From contig NC_087067.1 of the NCBI RefSeq assembly GCF_963678635.1, positions 55,488,456 to 55,552,455 of the forward strand: DNA of 64,000 nucleotides. The letters run 5' to 3'. The notes under the pieces are model-generated. The model saw nothing but the letters and a program-made list of their open reading frames with translations, made no database searches and was not told where the DNA came from. The DNA is from Symsagittifera roscoffensis. Its lineage: Eukaryota; Xenacoelomorpha; Acoela; Convolutidae. Position 1 is the stretch's first letter, and every line of letters starts with the position of its first letter. Below, piece by piece: positions 57,551 to 64,000 of the stretch. A program made the position numbers and the translations under genes.

Positions 57551-58212
57551 TGTGAAAATAAATTATGAACAAAAGTAACCAGCAATTTGATTGGATCAAA
57601 GTTGTCTATATGCAAGAACAATTGCCATCCGGCCAAGATAGTAGACTACTCTACTGGTCGACCGGCCTCAAATCCCCCATACCCAGACCTCCATAAATGC
57701 GAAACCGAGGGGCTATAGTCCCATCTGAAATGTTTAACTCCCTCTAACACTGTTCAGACTCGATTAGGTGTGACCTCCAAAAAATACCAAACTGTCAAGA
57801 TCGAATACCAGTGTTTTGAGGGCTTGCTTTGAACCTGCAGCTATAAGTTGTTGTTTTTATGATCGATATAAAATGAAGAAACTTACCGTTTTGAGAGTTA
57901 TTTACCGAAGAACTTCTCTTTATAATTCAAGTGTTTCATTGCATTTTTTCAATCAAGTGAAATTTTATAAAAAATTGATCTGCGTTTCTCGTATTTTTGT
58001 TAAGTGCATTTTGATTCCTTTTTTCAAAAATTTCACTCTATGCTTGCTCCAATCTCAAAAAAAAAACTAAAATCAATGCAATGAAACACTTGAATTATAG
58101 AGATTGGAGCGAGCATAGAGTAAAATTTTTGAGAATAGGAATCAAAACGCACTTAACAAAAATACGAGAAACGCAGATCAATTTATTATAAAATTTCACA
58201 TGATTGAAAAAA
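57551..58212 (+). repeat. BEL/Pao LTR-like repeat f with an inverted duplication
   Basis: Normal LTR sequence runs to about 57943. It is then followed by an inverted piece (57945-58052), an inverted copy of the preceding CAAGTGTTTCATTGCA segment, and finally the direct version (58100-58212). The two long arms (about 108 bp) are reverse complements with few mismatches. Confidence 0.7.
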
Positions 58213-59124
58213 TTCAAAATTTTTAAAAGTCAATTCTGTCACGACAGACGGATGCTGTACAAGTAGCCCAGAAGGTTCCGGCGACATTTAAAAAATGAAG
58301 AATGTTGACGGAAAACAAGGGGAGCAAAAACTTTTGTATGTCTCGATAAAATATAACTAAGAGCCCAGCTAATTCATGCTGGAGGTAACTGTTTGATAAT
58401 TTGCAAATTTTTTCAACTGATGCGGGAACAATTGGTTAAATTAAAAAATCTGAAAGGTGGAATTTGCCCAAAAACCTTATTGTTTCTGTACTGAAATAAA
58501 TGAACAGTGAAAGTTTTGAGAAGTTCGAGTTTTGCAAGGACATTTATTCTAAAAAATTCAAAGAGCCGCTAATTCTGCAGAAAATTTTGCTACCTTTCAA
58601 TGCAGACTTGATAAGTTAGCTTTCAAGAAAAAGTTTAAAAAATTCTGAAAGCGATCAAAAAATGTCGTTTTGAAGTCCATACCTTTTCTATGCAAAAAAA
58701 AAACTATTTTGAGCGGCCACTTGAGCAGATAAAATTTCGAAAACCGGCTTTCTCGATTATGATTTTTTTCGAGAAAAACTAAAAAGAATTTATTTAGACT
58801 TGACAGTGCTTTTTTCGAGAAAATAAAAAAGTTCCCACAAAACGGTCAAAGCTGAAAAATTGGAGCTAACCGCTTGTCCAGGTAGGTTCGACAAAGAAAT
58901 TCAAATAACATATTTTTCTCGATTGAAAAAAGTCACAATTTGAAGGCTAGTTTTCGAGGAAAGTCAAATCGAACCCAAATCTCGGGTTCAGGGGTCATGC
59001 AGGGGAATTTCACAAAACGCATTGTATCCACTAAATCTCAAAAGATTTAGGAGACGTTTTTTGAAAAAAACGGATAAAAAATCCAAAAACATGGGTCGGA
59101 CTACTGGGTTAAAACCGACGTGGT
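58213..59124 (+). other. Spacer between BEL/Pao array and second Ty3-type copy
   Basis: AT-rich DNA like the other BEL/Pao spacers, ending near 59060. A unique 60-base stretch leads into the LTR of the next element. Confidence 0.45.
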
Positions 59125-59514
59125 TAACTCATAGAGTAATTTCCGATAGGGTACACCGTCTGCTCGTCACGCTAACTTATTTTCGGCCGGATAGATTCGT
59201 GCAACTTCTTAGTCTAATACCGATCCTAATCTTACTCTTATACTTTCTAGTCTCAGGGTGTTTAACTAGTCTCTGCTAAGCTCAATAGATCTAGGGTATA
59301 CTGAATTATTGCGGCTGCTGAAGTTCTCTTGTAGAGGCAACTAATTTCTAAATTAAAGTCAAATCTCTCTGGTGCTGAAATTACAAGTAATTTCAGCACT
59401 TACAAATAAGTGGGTTGTTTGTTAGATGGATTATGATTGGTTAATATTAAAAATTTTACAGTGGTAAAATATCCAATTTATCCAATTATAAAAGGTAGTT
59501 TAGATCAGGTTCCA
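59125..59514 (-). repeat. 3' LTR of copy 2
   Basis: 390 bp matching 4305-4694. The LTR stem at 59372-59399 is fully paired here (GTGCTGAAATTAC against GTAATTTCAGCAC), whereas copy 1 has one mismatch in it. Confidence 0.88.
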
Positions 59515-61115
59515 CCCATCCGGGTTTTCCAGAGTTTTTTAGAATTATCTTTCTGCAATTCAAAGGATGGATGATGAACGTTGGTATTTGGCGAACATCA
59601 TATTCTTGTCCGGTTCCTCTTGTTAAAGAAGTTCCAGGACGCTGGAGTTAGGGACATACAATCGTTGCGTCGTCTTGTGAAAACGACTGTGATTCCCAAT
59701 GAAATCAATCTGATTTCAAAATGATTTGCTATGACGGGTTTTTCTGTATTATGTAGAGAACTTGTTTTTTGTTCAACCTCGTCTGGGAATGGCGTGGAGA
59801 TCGTGTGTGGAAGGGATGCCTCGTTACTCGGATCTGTACGTACGCTTGAACATCTAGGTGGTCATTGGTCTAGTTCAATGTAGTCTTTTTCTGCGAAGTC
59901 AAGTCGTACTCTAAATCCTTGGAGTTGTGATTGTGGACGGCATATCGGTTGTGATTAGCCATTCTTTGTTCGAGTGTGATGGGATCACCTAATCTTTGGA
60001 TGTTCGTCTTTGTTGTTGTGTGTTGATCTATATACTGCAAATTATGATTTAAATTTTATAAAATTGTGTTAGTTCGGTTTTTTAATCATGAATTTAGTTA
60101 GTTGTTTTCACAAAAGCGTTTTGTTTTAGTTCGGTTATTTTGAGGAGTTACTCACCCTCGAGTACCTCTTATTAAAAATAGAAGTGTGGTCACAAAGCGT
60201 GGATGTAGCGCGGTGGGTTAGGCCGGCTATAAAGCATGCTCAGGACGTCCGCTCTGGTGGGTTAGGCCAGGAGTGGGAGTATGATTTCGTGCTGTTTCTT
60301 TGAGAGGTCCTGTTATGTGATAACGTTTTATGTTGGGTTCATGTTGGTCTTTCTTATGTTACTTTGGTTGTGTCCTTTTTTCAAAAATCAAATTGTTTTT
60401 GGTATGGGTTTGTCTTGCGACTTTTTCGTGTTTTGTTTCTTTCTTAGACTTTATAATAGTCTTCAAAAGAATAAATAATCCCGTTTTAAACTGGGTTAAT
60501 CCGGTTTGGGTACCGTTGGTTTTCTTTTCTTAGTCATGCTGTTATTTTATGATTTGTGGTGTTTAGTAAGCTGCGTTGGTTAGTTTGGTTTAGTATATAA
60601 TTCCTTTCCAACCGGGTTAAAGGAAAGCTTGAAACTTGTTATCATGTGTTAGAGTTGTTGAGTGTGAAAACTTGAAACTTAAAATCATTATTTAAACAAT
60701 TCTTCGTGGGCGAGCTGTGCGAGTTTGGATAGAATTCCTGTGCGATTGAATGAAAATATCAAAAGGTTAGTACTGCATTTTCATTTTATCAATTTATTAC
60801 ATAGAATTTCAATTTTACTGCGTTTGGGGGAAATTTTAAAGTTATAAATTTTCATCGTATTTAATTTTACTGCTTCACGGGAAAATATTTTATATATTAA
60901 TTTACTACATTTGGTATGAATTTTATTACATTATTTAGTGCAAGATATTAATGAATTTTATGAGAATTTTAACAAGTTTGTATTTTTATTTTTCTATTCT
61001 GTTTTTGTAGGTGATCGTGGTATGAAGACTAGAAATATAAATGGAACATTAATAAAAAATTGTTAGTACTAATTTAAATTCATTAGTGAAGAGTATTTTA
61101 AATTATACTTACCTG
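59515..61115 (-). other. Conserved 3' region of copy 2
   Basis: Matches 4695-6308 along its whole length. It keeps the GC-richer block with the two GGTGGGTTAGGCC repeats (about 60211-60226 and 60254-60271) and degenerate TTTACTGC repeats near 60760-60910. No credible ORF. Confidence 0.55.
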
Positions 61116-62153
61116 TTAATCGTCTGGGAAAAAGCAGTGGGGGAAGATGTCGTGTATCATATCTGATGTTGTTGGTAATTTGGCTAGTATGCGAATGATG
61201 TTTTTAGTTTGGAGCAGTGGCCAAAGCAATTGAAGTGCTTTAATGGTTTTTAGTTCTTCTGTGCCTACTGCAAAATCGTAAGGTGTGTTTTGAATGAGGT
61301 TATATATTTTGTGATTATATTTAGTATTGTGAATGAATTCTAATATTGGTATTTCTATAGGCTGGATAAATTCATGCGGGATAAGGAAGGGTCTGGATTC
61401 TTCGGCGTTAAAGGTCTTCGTGATGGGACAAAATTTATACATTTGTGTTATTGGGTCATAATTGCGGAGGATGCCGTGGAGGTTAGTATCCTTGATGCAA
61501 TAAGCGAAATTAAGGGAAAATGGTGATGTGTATTTCGAGTTAAGAAACTGAAAACGATGGTGTGGTTGTCTTGATGGGGTATGCAAATCAAAATGATTTT
61601 GTATGAAACGGTAGTATGTGTATGTGTGAGTCTGTTTAGTGCGTAACATAATATTGTGGGAACAGTGCAAATCGCGTTCATGTAGTGCAAGGAAGTGAAA
61701 GGTTAGTGAAAATAACTGAAATTTGTCTTTGAAACTTTCGTAAGCTTGAATATCATTTAGCGCTTCAGAAATGATGTGATCATATTTTCTATCAAAAATT
61801 TGAAGTGTGAATACATATGATGTTTTGATGAAAAATTTTTCTGTTAGTTGTGGGTTAGCGAAGCGATCTTCATCTAAAAATTGGTATTGATTAGTTCGGA
61901 TGATATTATGGTCGTGATATTCTATTGTAAATTCGTTACCTCGGGGTGCAGTGAAGGTTTTTAGTAATTTTTTCTATCCTACATAAGTAAATTGTCTAGG
62001 TGTTAGTGTTGCGGTGAGTCTGTATAACATATTTTTGTTCTTTTCTATGTCGTCATGAGTACTAGATAGTGGCAGGCAAAGGGGGTTAGTAAAATGATAA
62101 AAAGCTGTCCAATGAAGTGTGGGTATTAAAACATGTTCATCTACGAATGTCAT
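61116..62153 (-). pseudogene. Accessory protein of copy 2, 345 codons with one in-frame TAG
   Basis: ATG at 62151-62153 lies inside the end of the P/S/T-rich ORF (17-nt overlap). The frame begins MTFVDEHVLIPTLHWTAFYH and runs to a stop at 61116, with a single TAG at 61974-61976 (after FTYVG). The last 75 residues (from EFIHNTKYNHK to CFFPDD) match copy 1. The protein looks globular and polar, with His/Tyr-rich patches. No family is recognised. The TAG may be a mutation or a readthrough site. Confidence 0.55.
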
Positions 62154-63199
62154 TAGGGTCGTTAGGTGTGTTTAATGTATATTGTGGAAATGAGGGCAAG
62201 GTGATTGCTAGAAAATCTTTCGTGTTGGTGTGTTGTGGGTGATTAATATATTCGCAGGCTGTTCCTGGTTTGGTCGGGAATGGATGATTCGGGAATTTTC
62301 TTTTAAAAGTGCGATAAGCTCGGTTAGTGCTACTAGGTGTTTCGGTGGATGTGGATGATTGTGCTAATGATGCAGTGTAAGCTGAGGAGGGTGTAGGAGT
62401 AGATGGGTTTGAGGATTCTATTGTGGATGAAAGTTGATGTATTGTGAGGGTGTTAGGGTGTATTAACTGTTGTTGTAGGGTAATAAAATTATCGAGTTCC
62501 TGGGAAATTTGGGGGGTATCTGGAGAATTATTAGATGATCGGTCGGAATGAAGTGGAGAGTAGCTTGGGGTCACTTGCGAAGCATAAGAAGGAGTGGAAA
62601 CGGATGGGAGTGAATTATTTGGTGGGATTGGTTGAAAAGGGGGTTTTGAAAAAATTGAGGAGTTGGTTTGAAAATTATTTGATGGAGATGGTTCGGAATC
62701 TGCAAATTCGTCAGGGGTTTCTATATTAGGGTTGTTAAGTTGTGAGATAGAGTATAAAACTGAAATATCTGAGTTAGTATCCGAATTCGTGCTTGATGAT
62801 ATATTAATAATTGGAAAATCGGGTGGTGGGAAAGCAAAAAGTGGGATTATTGGGATTGGAGTTTCGCTGGGTGGGAATTTGAGCGGTGTAGGGATCCAAG
62901 TTGTCGGCTCATCGTGGGCTAAAAAAATGATTATTCTGAGACTCAAAAGCGGTGGTATGGGGTTGTTCGATAATTTGTTCATATGTATCATCATCTTGTG
63001 AATGATGTGTCATTATATGCTGTATGGGACTTTGTGTTATATTTGGTCTAGAATTTGGTTTATTTGTTATTGCTAGGTTTCGGAAATTACGTGGGACTAA
63101 TGATAATGGATGGTTATGTGGTAGCGGTGGCAACTGTGGTGCGGTAGGTGTTACTTCTATATTATTATGTTTTTCGTCGTAAGTGTTCTGTCTTGTCAC
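62137..63199 (-). pseudogene. Pro/Ser/Thr-rich accessory ORF of copy 2, frameshifted
   Basis: Two overlapping frames (62909-63199, starting MTRQNTYDEKHNNIEVTPTA; and the rest down to 62137) seem to be one gene. They switch at a run of seven T in sense (62921-62927). The second part contains FPPSETPIPIIPLFAFPPP and long S/T/P/N stretches, like a mucin or disordered tail. The conserved start resembles the Met-less frame of copy 1. Confidence 0.5.
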
Positions 63200-63206
63200 T
63201 TATAAT

Positions 63207-63392
63207 TTATGTGTTATATTCTTTTATTTGTGCGTCTAGAAGAATTTTGTTTATTGATGATGAAAAAATTCTAAAAAATCCTGCAAACAGTATGCGTGCT
63301 ACACTTGCTTCTCTATTTACTTGTGTGTGTATAGCGCATGTGTTATAGATTCCTTTTAAGAGTGAGAAAAGAAATCCGATAAAGTTAAACAT
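63207..63392 (-). CDS. Small membrane ORF of copy 2, 61 aa
   Basis: Begins MFNFIGFLFSLLKGIYNTCA and has a second hydrophobic segment (VARILFAGFFRIFSSSI). It lies just downstream of the glycoprotein-like ORF, so it may be the displaced membrane anchor of that protein. A 16-codon reading frame just upstream overlaps its start. Confidence 0.4.
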   Translation of the reverse strand: MFNFIGFLFSLLKGIYNTCAIHTQVNREASVARILFAGFFRIFSSSINKILLDAQIKEYNT

Positions 63393-63524
63393 TGCGTATA
63401 AGATAGTTAATTTTTCTTAGATGTAATAGGGCCATCCTAGAAAAGCTAGAATTTCATTTTTTTAGGGTAACAAAGCTGAAAATATTTATAGGTGAAATAT
63501 CTTGTGGTCTGTATTTTTCACCGT

Positions 63525-64000
63525 TTAGATATCTTTAATGTCTTTAAAATATCCGCTATAATCTTGTGTATAAATATCTGCAAATCCTGCGGTTTCGGGA
63601 AGTTTTCTCAAATTTTGATCAATTGACTGTCTTTGTATAGAGTCCATTTGTGTTAATAATTCTTGGAAATGTTGTGTTCTAATGTGGTGTTGGATATCTG
63701 ATTTAGAATATATTCCAATTGATTGTAAATCAATATTTGGATTTCGAGCAATAGCTCTGATGTTTTCGGGTGAAATTTTTTTGAGTGCTTGCATTAACGT
63801 AGGGTATGGAGTAAGGAGATAATATTTATCTGCATCAAGATTCAATTGTACTACATTGTGGCTATTTTCTGATCCACATGGGACTGCGGTATCCCAAAAA
63901 CATGTTCGTCTTGAAAGTGTGTCAACAAAATGTACTTTATTTTTATAGAATATAGGGATTCTTTTATAACAACGTTTATCTTCAAAAACGTATAGTGGTG
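63525..64000 (-). CDS. Glycoprotein-like ORF of copy 2, C-terminal part (5' end outside window)
   Basis: The frame is open from the window edge and ends YSGYFKDIKDI. It contains spaced Cys residues in the pattern CYKRIPIFYKN, RRTCFWDTAVPCGS, then KYYLLTPYPTLMQALKK. The layout (Cys-Tyr followed by a Pro-Ile/Val and Tyr-Lys-Asn motif, a second Cys cluster, then a Tyr-rich and Pro-rich turn) recalls the gB-like class III fusion glycoproteins of chuviruses, which have been captured as env by some retrotransposons. This is inference from pattern memory. The upstream part would decide it. The stop precedes any membrane helix, so the anchor is in another frame or lost. Confidence 0.45.
   Translation of the reverse strand, partial: PLYVFEDKRCYKRIPIFYKNKVHFVDTLSRRTCFWDTAVPCGSENSHNVVQLNLDADKYYLLTPYPTLMQALKKISPENIRAIARNPNIDLQSIGIYSKSDIQHHIRTQHFQELLTQMDSIQRQSIDQNLRKLPETAGFADIYTQDYSGYFKDIKDI

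Larger units (their letters stand above)
41924..58212 (+). mobile_element. Array of decayed BEL/Pao retrotransposon units with six LTR-like segments
   Basis: LTR-like repeats start at about 41924, 46256, 49453, 52574, 53853 (partial) and 57551. All share the sequence around TGTGAAAGTAAATTATGAAC and ACCGAGGGGCTATAGTC. Between them lie broken plus-strand pieces of BEL/Pao gag, protease, RT connection, RNase H and integrase, in the order LTR, pol fragment, LTR, pol fragment. AT-rich spacers to the right of the LTRs are also shared. Integrase segments of units 1, 2 and 4 are nearly identical over several hundred bases, so part of the array is recent duplication. Every reading frame is broken. Confidence 0.85.
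59125..64000 (-). mobile_element. Second, older copy of the Ty3-type family, cut by the window end (copy 2)
   Basis: Same orientation as copy 1. The 3' LTR and 1.6-kb 3' region match copy 1 with roughly 10 percent differences, and the accessory ORFs are related but longer. The last 18 bases of the LTR (U5 end) are missing at 59125. The element continues beyond 64000, so gag-pol and the 5' LTR cannot be seen. Confidence 0.85.

Overview
The window looks like nuclear DNA of an animal. A protein-coding gene is split by canonical GT-AG introns of about 19 kb and 15 kb, and decayed BEL/Pao retrotransposons are present, a lineage known so far only from metazoans. The DNA outside genes is AT-rich, full of microsatellites and crowded with transposable elements. 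I cannot name the species. A 200-base run of N (28804-29003) shows this is an assembled draft.

Host gene: one gene on the minus strand spans 38012 down to 2906. It has three exons (37811-38012, 22724-22873, 2906-3828), both introns are phase 1, and the predicted product is a 424-residue, 12-helix major facilitator superfamily (MFS) transporter. No other convincing host gene is visible. Intron 1 starts with a 4.7-kb minisatellite of 55-bp units lying against the splice donor. Both splice acceptors are made of TG repeats rather than a pyrimidine tract.

Intron 2 carries a nested insertion. A palindromic element with terminal inverted repeats and a TA target duplication (4035-18969) was split by a 14,369-bp Ty3/gypsy-type LTR retrotransposon (4287-18655, minus strand). 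The retrotransposon has 408-bp LTRs that read as identical, a GTGT target duplication, a primer-binding site, a leader with repeated stem-loops, a 155-codon basic ORF, and an intact 2740-codon Gag-Pol ORF. Downstream lie two small membrane-protein ORFs overlapping by ATGA, a 273-codon Pro/Ser/Thr-rich frame with no Met codon, and a conserved C-terminal domain. It appears young and possibly mobile. A second, older relative runs from 59125 past the window end. It keeps a Cys-containing glycoprotein-like ORF that the young copy lacks, and a longer form of the last accessory ORF.

Upstream of the host gene (38-42 kb) there are hAT-type MITEs, one with a clear 8-bp target duplication. From 41924 to about 58.2 kb there is a plus-strand array of decayed BEL/Pao pieces. 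It has six LTR-like segments separated by broken gag, protease, RT-connection, RNase H and integrase fragments. All four integrase copies share a Glu in place of a catalytic Asp, which suggests the array grew by duplication of an already defective element.

The most interesting material is the Ty3-type family, with its chain of overlapping ORFs, unexplained N-terminal and 3' accessory proteins, and conserved RNA-like structures.
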